Shown: in pieces, positions 35,889 through 44,514 of the stretch
Layout of the letters: every line of letters begins with the position of its first letter
How positions within the stretch are numbered: the stretch's first letter is position 1
Assembly: GCA_902777325.1 (NCBI GenBank)
Contig: CACYTH010000002.1
Location: 75,831 to 139,830, forward strand
Source: an uncultured Coriobacteriaceae bacterium
Lineage (GTDB): Bacteria > Actinomycetota > Coriobacteriia > Coriobacteriales > Atopobiaceae
Reading direction: 5' to 3'
Length of the DNA: 64,000 nucleotides
Made by a program: the position numbers and the translations under genes
The notes under the pieces: generated by a model
Told to the model about the DNA's origin: nothing
The model's database searches: none
Seen by the model: the letters and a program-made list of their open reading frames with translations, nothing else

Positions 35889-37310
35889 CTACTCCTTGCC
35901 GCTCCAGCAGTAGGTGCAGACCAGCTTGCGGTCGATGCCGATGGCATCCAGCAGGCCATCAAGGGTCTGGTAGTTGAGCGAGTCGAAGCCCATCTCCTCG
36001 CAGATGGCCTTGAGCATGCACTGGCCGCGCTCGGTGCGGCTGTCGGCGTACTCGTCGAGATGCTGCTCGCCGGCCTCGCCCTCAAGCTCAAGCACCTTGC
36101 GACGGGCAATGAGCTCGTAGTCGGAGCGGCTGCGGGAGAACGACAGGTACTTGCAGCCGTACATGATGGGCGGGCACGCGGAGCGCATGTGGATCTGTGC
36201 CGCGCCGGCGCCGTAGAGAAAGTCGATCGTCTCGCGCAGCTGGGTGCCGCGCACGATGGAGTCATCCACAAACAGCAGCTTCTTGCCCTCGATGAGCTCG
36301 GGCACCGGAATCTGCTTCATCTTGGCCACGCGGTTGCGCACCTCCTGGTTGGCAGGCATGAAGGACCGCGGCCAGGTGGGCGTGTACTTGACGAAGGGGC
36401 GTGCGAAGGGCTTGCCGCTCTCCGTGGCATAGCCGATGCCGTGGGGCAGGCCGCTGTCGGGCACGCCGGCAACGTAGTCCACATCGGGCAGCAGGCCGCG
36501 ACGCGCGTCCTCGCGGGCCATGATGGCGCCGTTGCGGTAGCGCATGAGCTCCACGTTGACGCCCTCGTAGTTGGAGTTGGGATACCCGTAGTACACCCAC
36601 AAGAAGGCGCAGATGCGCATCTCGTCGCGCGCGGGCGCCAGCGTCTCGTACCCCTCTGCGGTGATGCGCACGATCTCGGCAGAGCCCAGCTCGTACTCGT
36701 CCACGTAGCCAAGCTTGCCGTAGGCAAAGCTCTCGAAGGTCACGCAGTAGCCGTCGTCGTCCTTGCCGACGAGGACGGGCAGGCGGCCCATCTTGTCGCG
36801 CGCGGCGATGAGCTCGCCCTTGTCTGTCATCAGAAGGAGGGTGAGCGACCCTTCGACCTGGTCCTGCGCGTACTGAATGCCGCTCACGAGGTCGCCCTGC
36901 GTGTTGATGAGAGCCGCCACCAGCTCCGTCACGTTGACGTCGCCGGAGCTCATGGCCATAAACTGGTGACCCACGCCCGTGAACGACTTGATGAGCTCGT
37001 CGGCGTTGTTCACGGCTCCCACCGTGGCCAGCGAGAACACCCCAAGGTGCGAGCGAACGAGCAGCGGCTGCGGGTCGGAGTCCGAGATGCAGCCCATGCC
37101 CACCGTGCCCCTGAAGCCGGGCAGGTCCTTCTCGAACTTGGTACGGAAGGGCGTGTTCTCAATGGAATGAATCTCGCGCGTAAAGCCGTCATGCGCATCC
37201 CAGGTGACCATGCCTGCGCGGCGGGTACCTAAGTGAGAGTGATAGTCCACGCCAAAAAACACGTCGAGCGCGATCTCACGCCGTGATGCAACTCCGAAGA
37301 AGGCTCCCAT
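35889..37310 (-). CDS. Amidophosphoribosyltransferase homologue lacking the N-terminal Cys
   Basis: 473 aa with the two-domain PurF layout: an N-terminal Ntn-hydrolase-like glutaminase and a C-terminal type I phosphoribosyltransferase. The PRPP motif LLFVDDSIVRGTQLRET is intact and GCISDSDPQPLLVRSHLGVFS marks the glutaminase core. The mature PurF begins with the nucleophile Cys; here the start is MGAFFGVASRRE, so the nucleophile is absent. HLGTRRAG replaces the usual HRGQES. It may use free ammonia or another amine donor, or another protein may supply the amine. ATG 37310 has AAGGGGG upstream. I recall related Cys-less proteins from gut anaerobes. Confidence 0.82.
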   Translation of the reverse strand: MGAFFGVASRREIALDVFFGVDYHSHLGTRRAGMVTWDAHDGFTREIHSIENTPFRTKFEKDLPGFRGTVGMGCISDSDPQPLLVRSHLGVFSLATVGAVNNADELIKSFTGVGHQFMAMSSGDVNVTELVAALINTQGDLVSGIQYAQDQVEGSLTLLLMTDKGELIAARDKMGRLPVLVGKDDDGYCVTFESFAYGKLGYVDEYELGSAEIVRITAEGYETLAPARDEMRICAFLWVYYGYPNSNYEGVNVELMRYRNGAIMAREDARRGLLPDVDYVAGVPDSGLPHGIGYATESGKPFARPFVKYTPTWPRSFMPANQEVRNRVAKMKQIPVPELIEGKKLLFVDDSIVRGTQLRETIDFLYGAGAAQIHMRSACPPIMYGCKYLSFSRSRSDYELIARRKVLELEGEAGEQHLDEYADSRTERGQCMLKAICEEMGFDSLNYQTLDGLLDAIGIDRKLVCTYCWSGKE

Positions 37311-37376
37311 ACTGATCCCCCTTGCACCCATTCACCGAGCGAATCAGGCCGCTCGGCCGTGTCTGCTTACCACACA

Positions 37377-37408
37377 AGTATACGGGCTTGCCGTTACCGT
37401 CACGGCAA
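37377..37408 (-). promoter_or_regulatory. Possible promoter and operator of the PurF homologue
   Basis: On the minus strand a TATACT -10 (37377-37382) follows a 7-bp inverted repeat TTGCCGT / ACGGCAA (37388-37408). No good -35 is at 17 bp. The dyad next to the -10 suggests regulation. Confidence 0.4.
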
Positions 37409-37483
37409 GGGGCAATCAACTCTTTTAAAGTACGTAACAGAATGACGCTGAGGAGAAGTGCAGACGGCTCCGGCGGAGGCGTG

Positions 37484-37963
37484 TCAGTACCAGCCCACGG
37501 GCGTCTCCCCCGTCACGCGGTGCGAGAGGCGGTTTGCCCAGCGCTCCACCGGAAAGCGGTAGTAGGAAAAGTTCTTGCGCGCACGATAGCGCCTGGCCTG
37601 CGGAAGTCCCGCCCAAACAAGCGATGGCAGGACGATGACCGGCAGAAACAGCGGTCCCAGCAAGAGGGACTGCAGCGTGTGGCCGTACTCGTGCACGAGC
37701 AGGCTCCGAGGCGTGTCGCGCGGCACGAAGATGAACATGCCCATCGAGAGTCCCGAGTCGAGCTTCCACTCCATCACGTACGCCGAGCGATAGCGTGCCC
37801 AGCGATTGGTATGCCTGAGCAGGAAGAACATGCAGGAGCCGATGGTGGTCTGCGGCAGGCCCCAGACCACCTGCCACAGGCGCGCAACCCTGTAGAGGGG
37901 ACGGGACTCCGCCCCTCTCAGCTGCTCAAACAGGTCGCGGCGCCGCGGCCGTGCAAATGACAT
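37484..37963 (-). CDS. Membrane protein with HEYGH motif, function unknown
   Basis: 159 aa with two hydrophobic stretches (about residues 32-47 and 95-120). Between them is RSLLVHEYGHTLQSLLLGPLFLPV, where HEYGH fits the HExxH zinc-protease pattern; the end is PVERWANRLSHRV. Similar short HEYGH membrane proteins occur in many gut bacteria without assigned function, in my recollection. A third zinc ligand is not obvious. ATG 37963 has GAAGG upstream. It lies 76 bp after gatB on the same strand and could be cotranscribed with gatCAB. Confidence 0.65.
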   Translation of the reverse strand: MSFARPRRRDLFEQLRGAESRPLYRVARLWQVVWGLPQTTIGSCMFFLLRHTNRWARYRSAYVMEWKLDSGLSMGMFIFVPRDTPRSLLVHEYGHTLQSLLLGPLFLPVIVLPSLVWAGLPQARRYRARKNFSYYRFPVERWANRLSHRVTGETPVGWY

Positions 37964-38039
37964 CTGCCTTCCCACAAGTTCCTCCCACGTTGCAGACGGA
38001 TGCGACGCACATGCGGGCGCGTCCCACCCGGCCGCCCAG

Positions 38040-39548
38040 CTACGCCTCCAGCCGCCGCACGAGCAGCTGGTTGAACATCTTTGGGTTGCCCGAGCCCTTG
38101 CTGGCCCTCATGCACTGACCAACGAGAAACCCGACGACCTTCTCGTTGCCGTCATGGTACTGCTGAACCTGGCTCTCGCAGCGCTCGAGCACCTCATCCA
38201 CAATCGCACCCAACGCATCGGCGTCGGTGGACTGGCGCATGCCGCGCTCGTCCACCACCCGCACGGGATCCGCATCCGTGCCGTCCACCAACTCAAACAC
38301 CTCGCGGGCCTGCGCAAACGTCAGGGCATCCTCGGCAAGCAGGCCCGAGACGGACGCCACCTGCGCCTCGTCCAGCGCCGCAAAGGCCGGCACGAGATTG
38401 ACCATCACGTTGACGAGCGTCGGCATCACCGAGGGCTCGACCTGCGCGGCGACGGCTTCGAAGAAGGAGGCCGTGGCGGGATCGGCCACCAGCTTCTCCG
38501 CATCGAGGCGCCTGAGTCCCCACGTCGTCATGTAGCGGTCGCGCCTGGCGTCGGGCAGCTCGGGCATGCGCGCCCGGCAGCGCTCGACGAACTCGTCCGA
38601 GAGGTCGAAGGGCGCGAGGTCGGGATCGGGGAAGAAGCGATAGTCGTCCGCCGTCTCCTTCACGCGCATGACCACGGTCCGACGGCGGCTTGGCTCCCAA
38701 TGCCGCGTCTCCTGACGGACGGCGCCTCCCTCCTCGAGCACCTCTGCCTGGCGGCAGATCTCGTAGGCAAGCGCGTCGTGCAGGCTCTTGAACGAGTTGA
38801 GGTTCTTCAGCTCGGTCTTGGTGCCAAAGTGGGTGTCGCCACGACGGCGCAGGCTGACGTTGCCGTCGCAGCGCATCGAGCCCTTCTCCATGGAGCAGTC
38901 GGAGATGCCCAGCGCGAGAAAGGTCTGGCGCAGCTTCTCCATAAAGAGGCGCGCCTCCTCGGGCGTGCGCAGGTCAGGCTCGGTCACCAGCTCGATGAGC
39001 GGCGTCCCGCAGCGGTTGTAGTCGATGAGGCTCTCGCTGGCACCACCAATTCGCCCCTCCGCCCCGCCGAGATGGTTCATCTTGGCAGCGTCCTCCTCCA
39101 TGTGGATGCGCAGTATGCGGATGGGGGCTACATAGGAGCCGTCCGGTCGCTTGTCGACGGTCGCGCCGAGGCGCTCGCAGGCGCCCTCGCCCGAGACCTC
39201 GAGGTCGAGGTGTCCGTGCATGACAAAGGCGACGGGGCCCTGCGTGGTCTGGAAGTTCTTGGCCATGTCGGGATAGAAGTAGTGCTTGCGGTAGAACATC
39301 GAGCGGCGCATGACCTCGCAGTTGGTGGCGAGGCCCGCCATGACGATGGACTCGATGGCCTTCTCGTTGGGCACCGGCAGGGCCCCTGGCATGCCCAGGC
39401 AGATGGGGCATACGTTAGCGTTGGGCTCGTCGTCGTGACTGAGCCTGCAGCCGCAGAGCATCTTGGTCTCGAGCGTGGTGAGCGCGGTATGCACCTCGAG
39501 GCCGATGACGGCCTCCCAATCCTCGAGGACATCGGCGAGCCTCCTCAT
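38040..39548 (-). CDS. gatB: Asp/Glu-tRNA amidotransferase subunit GatB
   Basis: 502 aa. Kinase-like and tRNA-binding subunit of GatCAB, which amidates misacylated Glu-tRNA(Gln) and Asp-tRNA(Asn). The N-terminal EAVIGLEVHTALTTLETKMLC, the zinc cysteines C-G-C ... C-P-I-C (GCRLSHDDEPNANVCPICLG), and the C-terminal YqeY-like domain (VGFLVGQCMRASKGSGNPKMFNQLL) are all present. Start overlaps gatA's stop (ATGA). Last gene of gatC-gatA-gatB. Confidence 0.97.
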   Translation of the reverse strand: MRRLADVLEDWEAVIGLEVHTALTTLETKMLCGCRLSHDDEPNANVCPICLGMPGALPVPNEKAIESIVMAGLATNCEVMRRSMFYRKHYFYPDMAKNFQTTQGPVAFVMHGHLDLEVSGEGACERLGATVDKRPDGSYVAPIRILRIHMEEDAAKMNHLGGAEGRIGGASESLIDYNRCGTPLIELVTEPDLRTPEEARLFMEKLRQTFLALGISDCSMEKGSMRCDGNVSLRRRGDTHFGTKTELKNLNSFKSLHDALAYEICRQAEVLEEGGAVRQETRHWEPSRRRTVVMRVKETADDYRFFPDPDLAPFDLSDEFVERCRARMPELPDARRDRYMTTWGLRRLDAEKLVADPATASFFEAVAAQVEPSVMPTLVNVMVNLVPAFAALDEAQVASVSGLLAEDALTFAQAREVFELVDGTDADPVRVVDERGMRQSTDADALGAIVDEVLERCESQVQQYHDGNEKVVGFLVGQCMRASKGSGNPKMFNQLLVRRLEA

Positions 39549-41044
39549 CAGAGCTCACCGCCCTTCCCTACAAAGGCCGGTGCGACGACGCCTTCCATGT
39601 CGCACGCGCGCTCGAGCGCTCGCGCAAAGGTGAGGAGGCTTGCGTCGGCGAAGGTCGGGCCCTGCAGCTGGGCGCCGATGGGCATGCCCGAGTCTGTGCC
39701 AAGACCGACCGGCACGCTGATGCCGCAGTTGCCCGCTATGTTATTCGAGATGGTGTAGACGTCAGCCAGATAGAGGGCCGCCGGGTCGGATATCGCGCCG
39801 TGCTCCCAGGCAACGGTGGGGCTCGCTGGCATTAGAATGGCATCTACCTGCGCAAAGGCACGCTGGTAGTCAGCCGTGATGAGCGTGCGCACCTTCTGGG
39901 CAGCAAGGTAATACCTCTCGTAGACGCCGCTGGAAAGCAGGTAGGCACCCAGCATCTGGCGCCTCTTTGCTTCGGGCCCGAAGCCATGCGCACGCGAGAG
40001 CGACGACTGCTCGGCCAGCGTCGCGCACCCCGGCTCCTGGTAGCCATAGCGCACGCCGTCGAAGCGCGCGAGGTTGGAGAAGGCCTCGCACGACGCAAGC
40101 ACGTAGTAGGCGGCGATGGAGCTTGCCATGTTGGGCAGGTCCACCTCCATGATCCGTGCGCCAGCATCCGCCAGCTTGTGCGCGGCGCGCTCGATGGCAG
40201 ATCGCACCTCGGGGGCCAGGCCCTCCGCCTCGAGCAGCGCCGGGATGACACCCACTGCACGCCCCTCGATGGGATCCTCGAGGTGGGCAAGGTAGTCCTG
40301 CGTGCAGTCTCGGCTCGTGGCATCAAGACGATCGCGACCGCCGGCCGTGAGCGCGTTCATGGCAAGCGCGACGTCCTCCACTCGTCGGCCGATCGGCCCC
40401 ACCTGGTCGAGCGAGCTGCCAAAGGCAACCACGCCATAGCGGCTCACCACCCCGTAGCTGGGCTTCATGCCCACCACGCCGCACAGCGAAGCAGGCTGTC
40501 GGATCGAGCCGCCGGTGTCCGAGCCAAGCGCCAAGGTGACCTCGCCCGCAGTCACGGCTGCCGCGCTTCCGCCCGACGAGCCTCCTGGCACGCGCGTCAG
40601 GTCCCAGGGGTTATTGGTTGGGTGAAAGGCGGAGGAGTCCGTGGTGGAGCCAAAGGCAAACTCGTCCATGTTGAGCTTGCCCAGCGGCGTTGCGCCTGCG
40701 TCCAGCATGCGCTGCACGCAGGTGGCGGTATAGGCGCTCTCGTAGGGCTCGAGCATGCGGCTCGCGCAGGTGGTGCGCGTGCCGACGAGATTCATGTTGT
40801 CCTTGAAGGCCACGGGGACGCCCGCGAGCGGCCCCAGCCTCTCCCCCGCCGCACGCGCGGCGTCCGTCCTTGCGGCAGCCGCCAGGGCAAGCTCCTCGCT
40901 CACCTGCAAGAAGGCCTGCGTCTTCCCGTCTCGGGAGGCAATGGCGTCAAGCGACGCTTGGGCGACCTCCGTTGCGGAGAAGTCGCCTCGGGTGACGCCT
41001 GTGGCTATCTGGCGCGCCGAGAGTGCGTCAAGGCTCCCCATCAT
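39548..41044 (-). CDS. gatA: Asp/Glu-tRNA amidotransferase subunit GatA
   Basis: 498 aa amidase-signature glutaminase that releases ammonia for GatB. The catalytic Lys is in VAFKDNMNL and the cis-Ser/Ser pair in RVPGGSSGGSAAAVTAG, followed by ALGSDTGGSIRQPAS with the remaining Ser. Starts at ATG 41044 (an adjacent ATG at 41041 is possible), overlapping the gatC stop by four bases. Confidence 0.97.
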   Translation of the reverse strand: MMGSLDALSARQIATGVTRGDFSATEVAQASLDAIASRDGKTQAFLQVSEELALAAAARTDAARAAGERLGPLAGVPVAFKDNMNLVGTRTTCASRMLEPYESAYTATCVQRMLDAGATPLGKLNMDEFAFGSTTDSSAFHPTNNPWDLTRVPGGSSGGSAAAVTAGEVTLALGSDTGGSIRQPASLCGVVGMKPSYGVVSRYGVVAFGSSLDQVGPIGRRVEDVALAMNALTAGGRDRLDATSRDCTQDYLAHLEDPIEGRAVGVIPALLEAEGLAPEVRSAIERAAHKLADAGARIMEVDLPNMASSIAAYYVLASCEAFSNLARFDGVRYGYQEPGCATLAEQSSLSRAHGFGPEAKRRQMLGAYLLSSGVYERYYLAAQKVRTLITADYQRAFAQVDAILMPASPTVAWEHGAISDPAALYLADVYTISNNIAGNCGISVPVGLGTDSGMPIGAQLQGPTFADASLLTFARALERACDMEGVVAPAFVGKGGEL

Positions 41045-41346
41045 GCGCTACCCCCAACCGCAAGGATCGCTGGCACCCGGAAGGAGCGCCCACGGATACT
41101 CGCTGCGTTCGCGAGGGCCTCCTCCAGGGACAGCCCTGCCACCACCGTGTCTTCGCGCACGACGTTGGCGAGGTCTCCCGTGGGATGGAAGGTGGGCTCC
41201 ACGCCGTCTAGGTCGTAGTCGATAATGGGGTCGAGCAGGGCAATCGCGTCGTTCATGTACGCGGTCATCTCGTCCAGCTCAACATCGGTCAGGGCAATGC
41301 GCGCATACGCGGCAATGCCTGCCACATCTTCTCTCGTGAGGGGCAT
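41041..41346 (-). CDS. gatC: Asp/Glu-tRNA amidotransferase subunit GatC
   Basis: 101 aa, the small wrapping subunit that stabilises GatA-GatB. The family pattern is visible: LTREDVAGIAAYARIALTD, then the extended arm with VEPTFHPTGDLANVVREDTV. AAGGAGG lies 7 bp upstream of ATG 41346. First gene of the amidotransferase operon. No clear -35/-10 pair is obvious upstream. Confidence 0.93.
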   Translation of the reverse strand: MPLTREDVAGIAAYARIALTDVELDEMTAYMNDAIALLDPIIDYDLDGVEPTFHPTGDLANVVREDTVVAGLSLEEALANAASIRGRSFRVPAILAVGGSA

Positions 41347-41659
41347 GGTGCCTCCTTGTGCTTCACAAATGCAGCGTTGTCATAATACGCCAAGCCGGTC
41401 TCTTTCCGTTTGTGGTGGGACAAAGTGAGCAACTGACCCGTTGACGTCAACCAACCGTGTGTCATCAGGCTTACAGGGACTGGCCGAGAGCAGAAGCTCG
41501 TTATCACCAGCTCCAATCAAGTGGCACCCATCGCAGCTTTTCGCATGAGCCACCTCCACATAGGATCGTTCACATCAATATTTTGAGGTGGTCTGAGCAT
41601 ATTGCCGTGTTTTGTCATCTTTGGGCCGTGATAGACTACCTCTTGATCGGCAGTCGTAG

Positions 41660-41699
41660 TTGACCGCTACGTTTGTAACCACTTAGCAAACCCGGTTAC
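41660..41699 (+). promoter_or_regulatory. Candidate promoter/operator of the TerD-like gene
   Basis: TTGACC (41660-41665) and TTAGCA (41683-41688) are spaced 17 bp. An inverted repeat GTAACC / GGTTAC (41675-41680, 41694-41699) straddles the -10, as an operator would. Confidence 0.45.
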
Positions 41700-41721
41700 G
41701 AGAGACAGCCGGTCACCTGTT

Positions 41722-41760
41722 TGCTGCGGGCTGCCACAATCCTGATGGCAGCCCGCAGCA
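41722..41760 (+). other. 15-bp-stem leader hairpin
   Basis: Perfect arms TGCTGCGGGCTGCCA / TGGCAGCCCGCAGCA with 9-nt loop, 49 bp before the GTG start of the TerD-like gene. No T-run, so an mRNA-stabilising or attenuating leader, or the remnant of a mobile palindrome, are both possible. Confidence 0.6.
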
Positions 41761-41808
41761 TAAGGCTAACGACATCACCACGCCTCAGCACAAGAAGGGA
41801 AGGCCATC

Positions 41809-44091
41809 GTGAGCCTGTCAGATACCACAGCCAGACAGATGGCCCCAAGAGAGCCCTTCGACGCGTTTGGCATCCTCTATTACCCCGTTTTCTCGCATCG
41901 TACCGACCTTCCCACCACAGTTGATGACATCGACATGGCATGGGCCGTCACTGCGGACGCGAACCTCGTGGGAACGGGCTTTACGCTCTCGCAGCTATCA
42001 ATCCTCACGTTGGCCCGCTGCCATCACGCACGACCCCAAAACGCACTCGGCATCAACCCACTTGACGATCTCAAGCAATTCATCAGTCATATCGACACGA
42101 CGCCTAGGTACCCTGGCTTCCCCAGCCAGTTCATGCAGACTGTGGAGGCAAAGCTTCACCTGACCCAACAGCATCACGATCGTCTTGCCCATGGCGAGAA
42201 GCTGCTTGCCAGACTTGGTGAGCCCACGCTGGCCGGAGGCAATGGCTGGTTCCCCGAGGTTGACACCACCCCCGAGCGCGGTCGCAGCGCGGCGTTCGTC
42301 GAGCCGAAGACGCTACAGGTCATCGTAACCTCCGAGGACCTGCGAGCCATCGTTGCAGCCCGTCTCGCGCGTGCGACTCGCATGAGCGAGGCCGAGCTTG
42401 CCACAGCCATGCTGGTATTCGACGACGACATCGACACCTGCCTGACGGCCTTCCCCAAAGTCGCCTTCCACGAGAACATGATGAGTCTCATCTACATGGC
42501 TTCCAAGCAAGACTCAAACACGCTGGAGCGTGTGGCTGCAAGCCTCGCACAGCACCCCGGCGACCTTCTCAAGGCGATCCGAGACGTTAGCGGTAGCCAC
42601 CTTACGACCCGTCAGAAGAAGGGCTTCTGCCGCGCTTTCGAGCATTTTGAATCACGGGAAATCGCCCAGAACATCGTAGATGCCAGTCGTCGGAACCGAA
42701 TAGCCCCCAATCTCCTCTCAGTGGCACGCTTTGGCGGCCCACATCTGCGCGAGGCCATCGAGTTGGTGGAGACGGGCGCGGTACGCTCGTGGGCAAGTAC
42801 GCTCGAGCAGCTCTGGAGCAAGGTCTATCGCCTCGCTCCGGTCGACCGCGAGCAGGTGTGGCGCAAGCTCTTTGCCAGCCGTAATCAACACAGCGACCCT
42901 TCGCGCCGCAAACAGTTCGACGAGATGTATGACCGTCTTTACCTGCGGGAGAATCCTGAACTGACGAAGCTGTGGGAGGAGTTGCTCACGCACTACGGAA
43001 AGCGTCCGGGCATGCTGCTGCGCTCGCTCCGTCGTCTGCTTAAGGCGGGCTGTCCCGTGGAGCTGCTCGAGCCCGAGGTCCAAGCTCACACCTCCGAGTA
43101 TTCCCTCCGCACTCTCGCAGGTATACTCACCAGTTTAGCTGCAAGCAACCTCGTTAAGATGGATACCAATCCATGGTGGGATGGCTACCGCGAACCTCTC
43201 AACCTGCGTCTCGAGATGGAGGATGAGGACGCCGTCAAGCTTCGATCACAGCTCTGCAAAGTGCTCTGCAGCGCCATGGTTCCCCACATGCGCAACCTCA
43301 AAACCCCGCTCAAGGGCAAACGCGTCCATCTCGACACCTCTGGTGTCTCGCTCGTCGGATCGATGCTCATTCCCAACAAGGTTGACCCCTCCAACAATGT
43401 CTGGCCACCAGTAGGCATCGCGTTCGACCTGCCTCGGGACAAGACAATTCGATTCTTCATTTATCAAGACAATCGTGAAGAGAAGAATCCCCATACGTTC
43501 CTTAAATTAGCTGAGCTCACCACATCGGGACGGTGCCACATACTGGGGGGTAGCCATGAAAGCACAGCCACAAGGCACACCTTGGTGGAGTACGTGGACG
43601 TGCATGTGGATGACCTCCTCGAGGAAGGCGTAACGTTTGGAGTGGTAAGCCTAGACATCGATAGCATGTTCCATTATCGAGACATCGATGGCTGCTTCCA
43701 TTCTTGGGATGACCTCATTGCCTGCTTCTGTGGTGTGCTGGCGGTAGATGGTGAGGAGTGGAACGACGACCTCAATGACACCAGTCGATTGCTCTTCGGC
43801 CATGATTTCGGCCGCACTTACAATAAAAGAGAGTGCTATGCGCTCGTCAACCTTCCCGGTCACTATGCCCGCATCTTGCATGGGGCCCCGATTCCCTTGG
43901 GCAACACGAGTTTCTCGCTGGGTAGCTACCTCAAGATGCTGTTTGAGGCTCAAGAGGTCACGCTGGTTGACACCCCAGACAAGGCAGATGTGCGCGTTTG
44001 CGTAGCCAGTAGCAATGACCCCGAAGTCATCAGCCTCTTTGACGAGGGCTTCTATCTCGGTTTGGAGAGGTCTCGAAATATCATCCAATAA
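41809..44091 (+). CDS. Large protein with TerD-like C-terminal domain
   Basis: 760 aa. The C-terminal 220 residues resemble a TerD/stress domain of the large MXAN_6230/SCO0854-type proteins: LPRDKTIRFFIYQDNRE (near residue 540), HILGGSHESTATRHTLVEYVDVHVDDLLEEGVTFG, then an aspartate-rich strand and YLKMLFEAQ. No RING finger is present, unlike some relatives. The N-terminal 530 residues are helical repeats (AFEHFESREIAQNIVDASRRNRIAPNLLSVARFGG) of unknown fold. TerD proteins bind calcium and act in tellurite/phage/stress responses. GTG start has AAGGGAAGG. Codon use and GC look different from the neighbours, suggesting transfer. Confidence 0.6.
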   Translation: MSLSDTTARQMAPREPFDAFGILYYPVFSHRTDLPTTVDDIDMAWAVTADANLVGTGFTLSQLSILTLARCHHARPQNALGINPLDDLKQFISHIDTTPRYPGFPSQFMQTVEAKLHLTQQHHDRLAHGEKLLARLGEPTLAGGNGWFPEVDTTPERGRSAAFVEPKTLQVIVTSEDLRAIVAARLARATRMSEAELATAMLVFDDDIDTCLTAFPKVAFHENMMSLIYMASKQDSNTLERVAASLAQHPGDLLKAIRDVSGSHLTTRQKKGFCRAFEHFESREIAQNIVDASRRNRIAPNLLSVARFGGPHLREAIELVETGAVRSWASTLEQLWSKVYRLAPVDREQVWRKLFASRNQHSDPSRRKQFDEMYDRLYLRENPELTKLWEELLTHYGKRPGMLLRSLRRLLKAGCPVELLEPEVQAHTSEYSLRTLAGILTSLAASNLVKMDTNPWWDGYREPLNLRLEMEDEDAVKLRSQLCKVLCSAMVPHMRNLKTPLKGKRVHLDTSGVSLVGSMLIPNKVDPSNNVWPPVGIAFDLPRDKTIRFFIYQDNREEKNPHTFLKLAELTTSGRCHILGGSHESTATRHTLVEYVDVHVDDLLEEGVTFGVVSLDIDSMFHYRDIDGCFHSWDDLIACFCGVLAVDGEEWNDDLNDTSRLLFGHDFGRTYNKRECYALVNLPGHYARILHGAPIPLGNTSFSLGSYLKMLFEAQEVTLVDTPDKADVRVCVASSNDPEVISLFDEGFYLGLERSRNIIQ

Positions 44092-44108
44092 CCTCAAAAT
44101 CTTGAGGT
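44091..44108 (+). terminator. Weak hairpin after the TerD-like gene
   Basis: 7-bp dyad ACCTCAA / TTGAGGT with 4-nt loop starting on the stop codon, then GTTTG. Short; a real terminator role is uncertain. Confidence 0.35.
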
Positions 44109-44326
44109 GTTTGCACCCTTATAACAGTTCACGCCCTTCATGATGCGGATATCATATAGTTAGCGAGCGGGGCACGGGAGTCGCACGCAGCCCTGACAGC
44201 CAGCGCAACACCACCGTCCCCATTTGCAGCGATACCGTATGAGAGGAGCGTGACAGCCATGTCGGGAGGCAGGGATCCCCCTATCACAACCCCACAGCTT
44301 CAGTTTTGTTTTACAGAGGAAACACT

Positions 44327-44431
44327 ATGACGAGCACGTCTAACGCCAGCCCAAGGCAGCCGACGAGGCTCGTTCCTCTTTATCTGAGCATGGCGATTAG
44401 TTCGCCGAGAGGGTCCCTGGCTGGACGATAG
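44327..44431 (+). CDS. Possible 34-aa small ORF
   Basis: ATG preceded by AGAGGAAACACT; encodes a peptide starting MTSTSNASPRQPTRLVPLYLSM with a weak hydrophobic run. The start looks like that of a transporter, so it may be a truncated remnant. Low support beyond the ribosome-binding site. Confidence 0.3.
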   Translation: MTSTSNASPRQPTRLVPLYLSMAISSPRGSLAGR

Positions 44432-44468
44432 TACTTGGCCAACATCAATGAGCATGCGCACGTCGCGC

Positions 44469-44474
44469 TATGAT
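44469..44474 (+). promoter_or_regulatory. Candidate -10 for the lipoprotein/rSAM pair
   Basis: TATGAT 41 bp upstream of the lipoprotein ATG. No good -35 at 17-18 bp. Confidence 0.3.
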
Positions 44475-44514
44475 AGAGATGGCCTGCAGGCAGAGCGGAT
44501 GAGGAGGACTGCCC

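Larger units (their letters stand above)
41347..41808. other. 462-bp non-coding stretch, lower GC
   Basis: No convincing gene. GC is visibly lower than the surroundings. It contains the gatC ribosome-binding site, a candidate promoter with dyad (41660-41699) and a 15-bp-stem hairpin (41722-41760) before the TerD-like gene. The middle (about 41400-41640) shows nothing I can assign. Confidence 0.6.
44092..44514. other. Mostly non-coding stretch, lower GC
   Basis: Holds the weak hairpin at its start, one small frame with a ribosome-binding site (44327-44431) and a -10-like TATGAT at 44469-44474 ahead of the lipoprotein gene. I see no other signal. Confidence 0.5.

Noticed and set aside
41583-44109. 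Short repeated TTGAGGTG flanking the TerD-like block
   Set aside because: Eight bases, one copy lying in the hairpin after the gene; too short to call a target-site duplication.
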